Shown in pieces: positions 1 through 5,549 of a stretch of 5,659 bases of DNA (positions within the stretch are counted from its first letter, which is position 1; each line of letters begins with the position of its first letter). A model generated the notes under the pieces. It ran no database searches, was not told the DNA's origin, and saw only the letters and a list, made by a program, of their open reading frames with translations. The position numbers and the translations under genes are program-made. Source of the DNA: an uncultured Ruminococcus sp. (lineage in GTDB: Bacteria > Bacillota > Clostridia > Oscillospirales > CAG-272); assembly GCA_902783905.1 (NCBI GenBank), contig CACZSP010000217.1:1-5659 (forward strand). Reading direction: 5' to 3'.

Positions 1-40
1 GAGCTGTCACGCGCTCGTCGCGTGACTGAGGGATTGTCAC
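1..40. repeat. Palindromic intergenic repeat, probably the edge of a dispersed element
   Basis: An 8-bp perfect inverted repeat GTCACGCG (6-13) / CGCGTGAC (19-26) encloses the 5-nt loop CTCGT. A further GTCAC at 36-40 can pair with GTGAC at 22-26, so two mutually exclusive hairpins are possible. The arrangement, a GTCAC-type palindrome followed by TGAGGGATTGT, resembles from memory a short palindromic repeat scattered between genes in gut clostridia. That resemblance is recalled, not searched. The element probably continues left of the window. No coding sequence in 1-278 is convincing. Confidence 0.5.
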
Positions 41-84
41 ATCTTATCGAAAACCGCTTTAGTTCAGAAAGATTGCAAATAATA

Positions 85-130
85 AGGCTGTTTAGTCGCC
101 CGAATCTCAATTCAGGCACCTGAACAGCCT
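85..130. other. Imperfect stem-loop in intergenic DNA, possible terminator of an upstream gene
   Basis: AGGCTGTTTA (85-94) pairs with TGAACAGCCT (121-130), with one G-U wobble. Inside it a second small stem, GAAT (102-105) / ATTC (110-113), can form with flanking GCC/GGC pairs. The plus-strand continuation is CCCGCGCTTTATATTTTC and the minus-strand continuation is TTATTATTTGC, so neither side has a clean U-tract. It could be a weak terminator for whatever lies left of the window. The rest of 131-186 is AT-rich with no recognisable feature. Confidence 0.4.
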
Positions 131-186
131 CCCGCGCTTTATATTTTCATTATATTTTCAACCTCCGGCTGTAATCTTCTTTTTTG

Positions 187-215
187 TAGACAAAACCGCG
201 GGTTTCTGCTATAAT
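187..215 (+). promoter_or_regulatory. Sigma-A type promoter for the acyltransferase gene
   Basis: The -35 box TAGACA (187-192) has one mismatch to TTGACA, the spacer is 17 bp, and the -10 box TATAAT (210-215) is perfect. The expected start near 222 gives a leader of about 57 nt. The leader contains a short hairpin, CGGCG (231-235) / CGCCG (244-248), of unknown significance. Confidence 0.8.
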
Positions 216-278
216 AATCTGTTATCAGGACGGCGACACCTCGCGCCGAACGAAAAATAAACAGAATAACGGTGTAAA

Positions 279-1574
279 ATGGTCAAAACTTACAAGGCAG
301 ACGTCGAAAAAGCGGAACGTTTCGATATGGTGAAAAAACCGGTGAGATGCCGGTGGTTTTTAAAGCCCCTCGGGTGGGCTCTGGCATTCCCGAATATCGT
401 CAAACACAAAACGAAGATCACAAAAACCGGGATGGAGGGCGTAAAACCGCCCTACCTGCTTCTCGGAAATCACAACGCCTTTTTCGATATGAGCGTTTCT
501 GTCGCGTCGACATTTCCGCATTTCGGAAACTACGTCGTGGCTATCGACGGCTTCATCGGACGCGAGGGACTTCTCAGAAATATCGGGTGCATCTGCAAGC
601 GCAAATTCACAAGCGACACCCTCCTGATAAGGCACCTGCGTCACGTGATAAAGCTCGGCGGTATCGCGGCGATTTATCCCGAGGCAAGGTATTCGCTCTG
701 CGGGACAACGGCTCCCCTTCCCGAGTCCCTCGGACAGATGTGCAAGCTTTTCCGCGTCCCTGTTGTGACGCTGATATGTCACGGTCACCATATAAATCAT
801 CCCTTCTGGAATACCCGTCACGAGCGCGGAGTAAAGCCAACCGAAGCCGAAATGAAGCTTCTTTTCACGCCGGAGGATCTTGAAAAGCTCAGCGCCGACG
901 AGATCAACGACCGCCTTGTCAAAGAATTTCAGTACGACGATTTCCGCTGGCAGAAGGAAAAACAGATACGTGTGGACTGTCCCGACAGAGCCGTAGGACT
1001 CGAAAAGATCCTTTATCAGTGCCCCTGCTGCAAAAAAGAGTTCGGGATGAGATCTGAAGGAACGCGCCTCTTCTGCACCGCCTGCAAAAAGTCCTGGAAT
1101 ATGACCGAATACGGCGAGCTTGAGGCCGAAGCCGGCGAAACCGAATTCTCACATATACCCGACTGGTACGAATGGGAGCGCGAAAACGTGAAAAAGGAAG
1201 TGGCGGACGGGACCTATTCGTCGGGCGACCTGCCGGTGACGGTCGAAAGTCTTCCGAATTCAAAGGGTTTCATCCTGCTCGGCAAAGGGGTTTTGCGCCA
1301 CGACGACAGCGGATTCCGCGTCAGCGTGACGACCGACGAAGGAAAGGAATACGTGATGGAAAAACCGGTTCCCTCCATGTACTCCTGCCACGTCGAATAC
1401 GAATATCTCTTCCGTCACGGAGACTGCGTCGACCTCAACACGCTCGAAGACACCTGGTACGTATATCCGTACGACTGCGACTTTTCGGTCACGAAAATGG
1501 CTCTCGCCACCGAGGAGCTGTACTACGATTACAGAAGAAAAGCCGGAAAGCCCTGCCGTCCGGGGCTGGCGTAA
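279..1574 (+). CDS. PlsC/LPLAT-family acyltransferase with C-terminal zinc ribbon
   Basis: This is probably a phospholipid or glycerolipid acyltransferase that moves a fatty acyl group onto a lysolipid-like acceptor at the inner face of the membrane. The 431-residue protein carries the family hallmarks: the catalytic HX4D motif (H65-NAFF-D70), a GCICKRKF stretch at 103-110, a YPEARYS block at 133-139 in the place of the usual EGTRS motif, and a PVVTLICHG strand at 161-169. Residues 26-41 are a short hydrophobic stretch that could anchor it. C248-x2-C251 and C266-x2-C269 form a zinc ribbon, which is not part of the core fold, and a further roughly 160 residues follow. The start at 279 has GGTG at 271-274, in register with the anti-Shine-Dalgarno but weak; M17 at 327 is an alternative start. 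The gene is transcribed alone and converges with the operon to its right. The exact acceptor is unknown. Confidence 0.85.
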   Translation: MVKTYKADVEKAERFDMVKKPVRCRWFLKPLGWALAFPNIVKHKTKITKTGMEGVKPPYLLLGNHNAFFDMSVSVASTFPHFGNYVVAIDGFIGREGLLRNIGCICKRKFTSDTLLIRHLRHVIKLGGIAAIYPEARYSLCGTTAPLPESLGQMCKLFRVPVVTLICHGHHINHPFWNTRHERGVKPTEAEMKLLFTPEDLEKLSADEINDRLVKEFQYDDFRWQKEKQIRVDCPDRAVGLEKILYQCPCCKKEFGMRSEGTRLFCTACKKSWNMTEYGELEAEAGETEFSHIPDWYEWERENVKKEVADGTYSSGDLPVTVESLPNSKGFILLGKGVLRHDDSGFRVSVTTDEGKEYVMEKPVPSMYSCHVEYEYLFRHGDCVDLNTLEDTWYVYPYDCDFSVTKMALATEELYYDYRRKAGKPCRPGLA

Positions 1575-1594
1575 ATTCTCCCGATTTCACAAGC

Positions 1595-1629
1595 AAACCG
1601 CACGTCCCGTTTCCGGGCCGTGCGGTTTT
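1595..1629. terminator. Terminator hairpin between convergent transcription units
   Basis: AAACCGCACG (1595-1604) pairs perfectly with CGTGCGGTTT (1619-1628). After one T/C mismatch, CCCG (1606-1609) pairs with CGGG (1614-1617) around a 4-nt loop. The plus strand ends in TTTT and the minus strand in TTTGCTTG, so the U-tracts are short. It lies 20 nt after the acyltransferase stop and 17 nt beyond the cupin stop, the expected place for a shared bidirectional terminator. Confidence 0.75.
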
Positions 1630-1645
1630 GCGCGTGAAAGGCAGA

Positions 1646-2047
1646 TCAAACGAGAGGTATTTCATCAACGGAAACGTCGGAATAATCCGAATTATCCCTT
1701 GAAGTATCCGCGTTTTCGACGATAAGAAGCGTCATTCCGGGCGACCCCAGCAGGTTATGCCAGACGCCGCGCTTCACGTTGTAAAGCATGCCGCTTTCCA
1801 TCCGGACCGGAGTGATACTGCCGTGGGAACCGGCGGTATCTCCGTCCCCGATCAGAAGCGTGCACTCGCCCGAAAGCAGAACGAAGACCTCGTCGGTCAG
1901 GTTGTGACGCTCGAGATATCCGAGCGTCTCCGGTCGGAACCTTGCAGGATCGTCGTTGAGCAGAGCGACCCTCCATCCCCCGTGATATATCAGCGCCCGG
2001 TAGCCCGGATCCCGGTATCCGGTTATTTCGAGCAGTCCGTCTTTCAT
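1646..2047 (-). CDS. Small single-domain cupin protein, last gene of the ABC operon
   Basis: This 133-residue protein has one cupin beta-barrel domain; its specific reaction or ligand is not recognisable. The first cupin motif is seen at E46-R-H48-x4-E53-x6-G60 and the second at K92-R-G94-V-W-H97-N98. Probable metal ligands are H48, E53 and H97; the first histidine of the usual HxH pair is replaced by E46, so metal binding may be altered or use Glu. The tail after residue 114 is acidic and polar. I chose ATG at 2047 rather than the longer frame that opens at 2140. The longer frame would run deep into the permease gene, whereas 2047 lies 2 nt after the permease stop with AAGGA nine bases upstream. 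Small cupins next to transporters can be sensors, isomerases or dioxygenase-like enzymes; which applies here is unknown. Confidence 0.75.
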   Translation of the reverse strand: MKDGLLEITGYRDPGYRALIYHGGWRVALLNDDPARFRPETLGYLERHNLTDEVFVLLSGECTLLIGDGDTAGSHGSITPVRMESGMLYNVKRGVWHNLLGSPGMTLLIVENADTSRDNSDYSDVSVDEIPLV

Positions 2048-2049
2048 CT

Positions 2050-2802
2050 TCAGTCGTCCTTCATCTTTTTCCCGAAGGCGATAATCGCTAAAACGAACAT
2101 TACGGCGGTATACCCGAGAACGATCAGCAGCGGAAGCCACAGATCCTCAAAAGCGTCGTTCACTCCTGCAATCTGATTCTGAACGAGGAGCGTCGCGTTG
2201 CGGAAGGGCAACACCTTCATCAGCGTAATCATTCCGCCGCCGAGGCCTTCGGTCGGGAACCACATGCCCGACAGCACCGACTGCCCGGTAATGATAATAG
2301 ACGAGATACCGCCTATCGACTTTTCGTTGCATATCGAACCGAAAAGGATCCCGGCTGCGATAAAGAAGAGCGACGTCAGCAGACAGAGAGGCAGGGCGGC
2401 GAGCAGCCCCGTGCAGAAGATCGACCGGTCGATGATCCCGCCGACGGCGAAAAACAGCACCGCCTGTACGAGTGCGATCGGAAGCACCGAAAGAGCGTAT
2501 CCGAAAATAAATTCGTACGGCCTGGCGGGAGAAACGTAAAGACGCGTAAGGAACGACGTGGACCGGTCGACCGCGATGAGAAGTCCGGTAAACAGCGTCA
2601 GGAACGACTGGGCGAAAACAACTATCCCCGGCGCAAGATATTTCATCTCGAACTGGCTCGTCAGCCCGTGAAAAAGGAAATAGAACAGTATCTCCATAAA
2701 CAGCGGAAGAGCGAGCATAAAGACAAGCGAAAGCGGGTCGCGGACGATCTCCGTCAGATTGCGCCTGCACAGCGTAATGATCCTTGAAAGAGATTTACGC
2801 AT
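2050..2802 (-). CDS. ABC-2 family transporter permease
   Basis: This is the membrane half of an ABC exporter that works with the ATPase encoded just upstream. The 250-residue protein has about six hydrophobic segments, near 25-45, 57-77, 98-120, 130-152, 166-182 and 223-243. Two family landmarks of the ABC-2/DrrB/NodJ group are clear: DRSTSFLTRLYVSPARPYEF at 79-98, the conserved cytoplasmic stretch before a membrane helix, and SVLSGMWFPTEGL at 175-187. I placed the start at 2802 because a near-perfect ribosome site (2806-2816) sits in front of it; the open frame extends upstream to 2868, but only inside the ATPase gene. It overlaps the ATPase stop by 8 nt. The substrate is not evident; relatives export drugs, lipids or polysaccharides. 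Confidence 0.87.
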   Translation of the reverse strand: MRKSLSRIITLCRRNLTEIVRDPLSLVFMLALPLFMEILFYFLFHGLTSQFEMKYLAPGIVVFAQSFLTLFTGLLIAVDRSTSFLTRLYVSPARPYEFIFGYALSVLPIALVQAVLFFAVGGIIDRSIFCTGLLAALPLCLLTSLFFIAAGILFGSICNEKSIGGISSIIITGQSVLSGMWFPTEGLGGGMITLMKVLPFRNATLLVQNQIAGVNDAFEDLWLPLLIVLGYTAVMFVLAIIAFGKKMKDD

Positions 2803-3529
2803 CGAGATCACCTCCCGATACCACCGAAATAAAGGCGTCCTCGACGCTGCTCTTTCCGGTGGCGGCATACAGTTCTTCTTTGGCGCCGACGAAAAGCAGC
2901 CTTCCGCCCTTCATTATACCGATACGGTCGGAAAGAGCCTCCGCCTCCTCCATATAGTGCGTTGTAAGTATGATCGTCATTCTGCCCTTAAGCGCCCTGA
3001 TTGTTTTCCAGAGCTCGCGCCTTGCTATGACGTCAAGGCCCAGCGTCGGCTCGTCGAGGAAGAGCAGTTTCGGCCGCGTTACCAGAGCGAGAGCGATCGA
3101 AAGCTTCCTCTGCCAGCCGCCCGAAAGCTTCGACGCCTGTTTTTTTGCCACCTCGCCCAGTCCGAACGCTTCGTAAACGTATTTTTTGGTTTCCTCCGCC
3201 TCTTTTTCCGACTGTCCGGAAAGGCGCGCGTAAAATTCGACGTTTTCTTCGACCGTCAGTTTTCTCGCCACCGCGGTCTCCTGCATCGAAACGTCGATCA
3301 GTTCCTTGATTTTTACACTGTCCTTCGACACGTCGAACCCTAAGACGTACGCCTCACCCGAAGTGGGCTTCGTCAGAGTAGAGAGCATTTTTATAGTAGT
3401 GGTCTTCCCCGCCCCGTTGACTCCGAGAAGCGAAAAAAGCTCGCCTTCGTCTATCTCAAGATCCAGACCATCGACGGCGACGGTATCACCGTATTCTTTT
3501 CTGAGGTTTTCAGTTCTGATTGCCGTCAT
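2795..3529 (-). CDS. ABC transporter ATP-binding protein (DrrA/CcmA-like exporter ATPase)
   Basis: This is the cytoplasmic motor that hydrolyses ATP to power the ABC-2 permease encoded downstream. The 244-residue protein is a complete nucleotide-binding domain: Walker A GVNGAGKTT at 36-44, Q-loop glutamine Q83, signature LSGGWQ at 135-140, Walker B LLFLDEP at 155-161 with catalytic E160, D-loop around G164-L-D166, and switch histidine H191 in TTHYMEEAE. The tryptophan after LSGG is less common than M, Q or E. The C-terminal extension typical of DrrA-like proteins is short. Its start ATG at 3529 is preceded by GGAGGAG with 9 nt spacing and overlaps the regulator gene by 20 nt, so the two are coupled. 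The substrate cannot be told from the ATPase. Confidence 0.92.
   Translation of the reverse strand: MTAIRTENLRKEYGDTVAVDGLDLEIDEGELFSLLGVNGAGKTTTIKMLSTLTKPTSGEAYVLGFDVSKDSVKIKELIDVSMQETAVARKLTVEENVEFYARLSGQSEKEAEETKKYVYEAFGLGEVAKKQASKLSGGWQRKLSIALALVTRPKLLFLDEPTLGLDVIARRELWKTIRALKGRMTIILTTHYMEEAEALSDRIGIMKGGRLLFVGAKEELYAATGKSSVEDAFISVVSGGDLDA
2806..2816 (-). promoter_or_regulatory. Strong ribosome binding site of the permease
   Basis: On the minus strand GGGAGGTGATC matches the anti-Shine-Dalgarno complement almost fully and lies 3 nt (7-9 nt from the GGAGG core) before ATG at 2802. It sits inside the end of the ATPase gene and settles the permease start, with translation of the two genes overlapping. 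Confidence 0.85.
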
Positions 3530-3734
3530 CCGGAATCACTCCTCCCATCAGCGCGTAGAACGCGTCGTCTTTCATAATTGCCAGCCCCCGCTGGCGGTCG
3601 CCCATGACCATCAGCGTATCTCCCTCTTTGATGCCGAACATCTTTCTCGCCGGCGCGGGTATCGTGATCTGACCCTTCGGTCCGACCCTGACGCTCACGA
3701 TGAACCGGTCCTGTTCTTCAACCTTGTCCTTCAT
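3510..3734 (-). CDS. AbrB/MazE/SpoVT-family DNA-binding regulator
   Basis: This 74-residue protein probably dimerises and binds DNA to regulate its own operon. It has a single swapped-hairpin AbrB-type domain: VRVGPKGQITIPAPARKMFG at 15-34, the typical basic, proline-bearing DNA-contact strand-loop, then IKEGDTLMVMGD at 35-46 and a short tail. A free-standing AbrB domain of this size matches the family's small members, and the same order (AbrB, ATPase, ABC-2 permease) is, as I recall, common in clostridia. The start at 3734 has AGAGGA at 3739-3744, only 4 nt away. Tandem repeats at its promoter are candidate operator sites. MazE-type antitoxins share the fold, but no toxin gene lies beside it, so a transcription regulator is more likely. 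Confidence 0.85.
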   Translation of the reverse strand: MKDKVEEQDRFIVSVRVGPKGQITIPAPARKMFGIKEGDTLMVMGDRQRGLAIMKDDAFYALMGGVIPDDGNQN

Positions 3735-3744
3735 TTTTTCCTCT

Positions 3745-3762
3745 TTTTCTTACTTTTCTTAC
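3745..3762. repeat. Two abutting TTTTCTTAC direct repeats, candidate operator
   Basis: TTTTCTTAC occurs twice without a gap (3745-3753, 3754-3762), and a third related TTAC follows at 3766-3769 inside the -10 box. On the minus strand this reads as GTAAGAAAA repeats between the -10 and the ribosome site, covering the probable start point. A repressor bound here would block the operon; the AbrB-like product is the obvious candidate, by inference. Low-complexity leader sequence is the alternative. Confidence 0.5.
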
Positions 3763-3791
3763 ATTTTACACCTTTTTGCGGAATTTGTCAA
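3763..3791 (-). promoter_or_regulatory. Sigma-A promoter of the abrB-ABC-cupin operon
   Basis: Reading the minus strand, TTGACA (3791-3786) is a perfect -35, the spacer is 17 bp, and the -10 is TAAAAT (3768-3763). The expected start is near 3756, giving a leader of about 22 nt. No other promoter is apparent within the four-gene operon. Confidence 0.85.
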
Positions 3792-3797
3792 TATGGT

Positions 3798-3820
3798 TTT
3801 GCAAATTGCAGGCTGCAAAT
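3798..3820. promoter_or_regulatory. Dyad-symmetric site between two divergent promoters
   Basis: TTTGCA (3798-3803) and TGCAAA (3814-3819) form an inverted repeat with a 10-bp centre; the inner half also holds GCAAATTGC (3801-3809), itself palindromic. It lies between the -35 boxes of the minus-strand operon and the plus-strand small membrane protein. Position and symmetry suit a regulator site, but no binding protein can be named. Confidence 0.35.
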
Positions 3821-3850
3821 CCGCGAATTCCGGCGGAAGCGCTTATTCTC

Positions 3851-3879
3851 TTGACAAACAGCCGGTTTTACTGTAAAAT
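3851..3879 (+). promoter_or_regulatory. Sigma-A promoter of the GlsB-like gene
   Basis: TTGACA (3851-3856) is followed by a 17-bp spacer and TAAAAT (3874-3879). The start is expected near 3886, leaving about 27 nt of leader with GGAGGA at 3900-3905, 7 nt before ATG at 3913. Confidence 0.87.
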
Positions 3880-3912
3880 AATAGTAACACTTTTATTCCG
3901 GAGGATAAAAAA

Positions 3913-4167
3913 ATGATCTGGAAAATCCTTGTCGCCGTACTCATCGGCGCTCTCGCCGGATTCCTTGCCGGCAAGATAATGAAGAGCGATCACAGCCTGC
4001 TCGGAAACATCATCATAGGTATCCTTGGCGGCGCGCTCGGAGGCTGGCTGGGAGGCCTGATCGGCATCGGCGGCGGCTGGGTGATGAGCATCATCATTGC
4101 GGTTGCCGGTTCCTGCCTGCTTATCTGGCTGTTCAGACTGATTTTCGGGAAGAAAAAGAAGAAATAA
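3913..4167 (+). CDS. GlsB/YeaQ/YmgE-family small membrane protein
   Basis: This 84-residue integral membrane protein belongs to the family once annotated as transglycosylase-associated and linked to stress responses in several bacteria; its molecular activity is not established. Three hydrophobic segments are visible, about 3-22, 30-52 and 56-78. The glycine-rich middle segment, GNIIIGILGGALGGWLGG at 31-48, is the family signature. A five-lysine tail (80-84) should stay in the cytoplasm by the positive-inside rule. Length is typical of the family. It has its own strong promoter and ribosome site and is followed by hairpins, so it is probably transcribed alone. It diverges from the ABC operon and may share regulatory DNA with it. 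Confidence 0.9.
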   Translation: MIWKILVAVLIGALAGFLAGKIMKSDHSLLGNIIIGILGGALGGWLGGLIGIGGGWVMSIIIAVAGSCLLIWLFRLIFGKKKKK

Positions 4168-4173
4168 TATTTC

Positions 4174-4221
4174 AGGGAAGGCTGAATAAACCGCCGCCGC
4201 GCGGTTTATTCAGCCTTCCTT
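4174..4221. other. Long perfect hairpin (19-bp stem) downstream of the GlsB-like gene
   Basis: The arms at 4176-4194 and 4201-4219 pair without mismatch, and a G-U and an A-U pair extend the stem to 21 bp at 4174/4221; the loop is 6 nt (4195-4200). It starts 6 nt after the stop codon. The plus-strand continuation is AAGGCAATACC, not a U-tract, so it is unlike a standard intrinsic terminator. It may protect the 3' end of the mRNA, terminate imperfectly, or be a small palindromic repeat copy. Confidence 0.8.
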
Positions 4222-4239
4222 AAGGCAATACCGCTCAGC

Positions 4240-4298
4240 GGAGCTGTTCTGAAAACCCGAATGAGATCAGGGGGACAAAACAGCTCCTTTTGTTTTTT
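4240..4298 (+). terminator. Intrinsic terminator with U-tract
   Basis: GGAGCTGTT (4240-4248) pairs with AACAGCTCC (4279-4287), followed at once by TTTTGTTTTTT (4288-4298). The 30-nt intervening region can fold a second small stem, CTGA (4249-4252) / TCAG (4267-4270). The U-tract makes this the effective end of the plus-strand transcript. The rest of 4299-4367 holds only the next promoter and leader. Confidence 0.8.
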
Positions 4299-4308
4299 GC
4301 ATAACCGG

Positions 4309-4338
4309 ATGTCATTTGAACGAAAAATATGATATAAT
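4309..4338 (+). promoter_or_regulatory. Extended -10 promoter of the secreted-protein gene
   Basis: The -10 is a perfect TATAAT (4333-4338) with the extended TGn element just before it (TGA at 4330-4332). The -35 is poor; the best match is ATGTCA (4309-4314) at 18 bp. The start is expected near 4345. Confidence 0.7.
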
Positions 4339-4361
4339 GTATAGCAGTTAATACGACAACC

Positions 4362-4366
4362 GGAGG
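4362..4366 (+). promoter_or_regulatory. Ribosome binding site that decides the start at 4374
   Basis: GGAGG at 4362-4366 is only 1 nt from the first ATG (4368) but 7 nt from the second in-frame ATG (4374). The second is therefore the likely start, and it also gives a cleaner signal peptide beginning MKKN. Confidence 0.75.
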
Positions 4367-4373
4367 CATGTTT

Positions 4374-5549
4374 ATGAAAAAAAACGCTGCGGCGTTTCTT
4401 GCCGCAAGTCTTTCTCTCGTTTCGGGATTCGGTACGGCTGCACAGGCCCGTTCCGCCGCCCGAAACACCGCCGTCGCGGCCGAGGGAGAGACCGCCTTTT
4501 CCCCCGCTTACAGCACCGATATTGCCGCCATGCTCTCCTCTTGCGTCGACCGTCTTTTTGCCGGCGGCTACGAGGATGAAAACGGATATTTCTCCTACGG
4601 ATTCTATTACGGGACGCCCGACCGGCTGAACCGATACGATAAGAGCAAAGCGGTCAACGGTACCAATGAAAACAGCGACGCGCTTCAGGGCGAGAAAACC
4701 TCGGTCAAACGCACCGTCGCACAGGCATTCTTGGGAGAATCCTCAATTCTCAGAATTACCGCGAAGCGTGATTTCACCCTGAGCCTGACCAGCGAGAGCG
4801 ACGACGCGCACTCGTATATCTGCTGGGCGCCCGACGCCTGGCTTGAGTATCTGGCGGAAGGAAAAGCGTCTGACGGGAAGATTTACCGCGTCTGCCTTGA
4901 CCGCCGCTTTCTGTCTGTCCGCGCCGCGGAAAACACCTACGCGCTCGACGTTGCCCTGAAGGAGGGAGACGTCTTCCTTCTGGTTCTCGGCATCGATTTC
5001 AAAATGCCGAACGCCAAAAACGCGAGCCGGTGGATCAGGTTTTCGGCATCCGAAAGCTTTGATCCGGCGCTTCACCCCGATTTTGACGCGATGCCGGCGG
5101 TGATCGCGGCGCGCGAAGAAAAAATCGCGGCGCTGACGACGGCCGTTAAAGCCGTCAGCGCTGCAAACGGCTATTCGGAGCGCTCGATTGCCGCCGCGAA
5201 AGCGGTGCTGGCCGACGCCGGACGCCGGTTTTCGCGTGCAGACACACTTAACGACGTCGCCCGAACTTACGATTCCATTCTCACCTCTCTTGACGCGGCG
5301 AAACGTCTGACTCAGGGCCGGGCGAATCTTAACGCCGCGATCCGGGAATCCGCCGAGAAGCTCGACACGCTGATGCAATCGGTCGATACCATTCGCTGCG
5401 CCGAGGTGACGGATCGGATCGACGAGCTCTACCGCGAGGGCATGCAGGCGATCCTCGACTCCGATACGCCCGAGCGCGCCGCATACCGCTACGCCGATTA
5501 CCGGAACAGGATCCGCACGCTGATCCGGGCCGCGGACGGAAACGAATGA
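4374..5549 (+). CDS. Secreted protein of unknown family with beta-rich and helical parts
   Basis: I do not recognise the family. With the start at 4374 the product has 391 residues. It opens with a signal peptide: K2-K3, a hydrophobic core about 5-17, and a signal peptidase I site A23-Q-A25, so it is exported. Residues about 45-235 are mixed and aromatic, with alternating strands around 120-225 that suggest a beta-sandwich-like domain. Residues about 241-388 are alanine- and charge-rich and predicted helical, probably two helical bundle units (241-310 and 313-388) that weakly recall the wall-associated FIVAR-type bundles of Gram-positive surface proteins. There are four cysteines (57, 150, 174, 342) and no LPXTG anchor. 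Its stop overlaps the start of a probable lipoprotein, so the two likely act together at the envelope; function is unknown. Confidence 0.72.
   Translation: MKKNAAAFLAASLSLVSGFGTAAQARSAARNTAVAAEGETAFSPAYSTDIAAMLSSCVDRLFAGGYEDENGYFSYGFYYGTPDRLNRYDKSKAVNGTNENSDALQGEKTSVKRTVAQAFLGESSILRITAKRDFTLSLTSESDDAHSYICWAPDAWLEYLAEGKASDGKIYRVCLDRRFLSVRAAENTYALDVALKEGDVFLLVLGIDFKMPNAKNASRWIRFSASESFDPALHPDFDAMPAVIAAREEKIAALTTAVKAVSAANGYSERSIAAAKAVLADAGRRFSRADTLNDVARTYDSILTSLDAAKRLTQGRANLNAAIRESAEKLDTLMQSVDTIRCAEVTDRIDELYREGMQAILDSDTPERAAYRYADYRNRIRTLIRAADGNE

Noticed and set aside
1..123. Open frame from the left edge, 40 codons to TGA at 121-123, as a gene tail
   Set aside because: It runs through the palindromic repeat and ends in the stem-loop; the peptide has no recognisable motif, so chance is the simpler reading.
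1172..1702. Plus-strand open frame of 176 codons overlapping the acyltransferase end
   Set aside because: It is very arginine-rich, lies out of frame within a gene with clear motifs and runs through the terminator hairpin.
2048..2140. Longer cupin start at 2140
   Set aside because: It would overlap the permease by about 90 bases; ATG at 2047 has AAGGA at a good distance and normal cupin length.
3510..3734. MazE-type antitoxin of a toxin-antitoxin pair
   Set aside because: No small toxin gene is adjacent; the next gene is an ABC ATPase, and the promoter layout fits a transcription regulator.
4222..4373. Riboswitch or attenuator controlling the secreted-protein gene
   Set aside because: The U-tract terminator lies upstream of that gene's own promoter, and I recognise no known riboswitch core.
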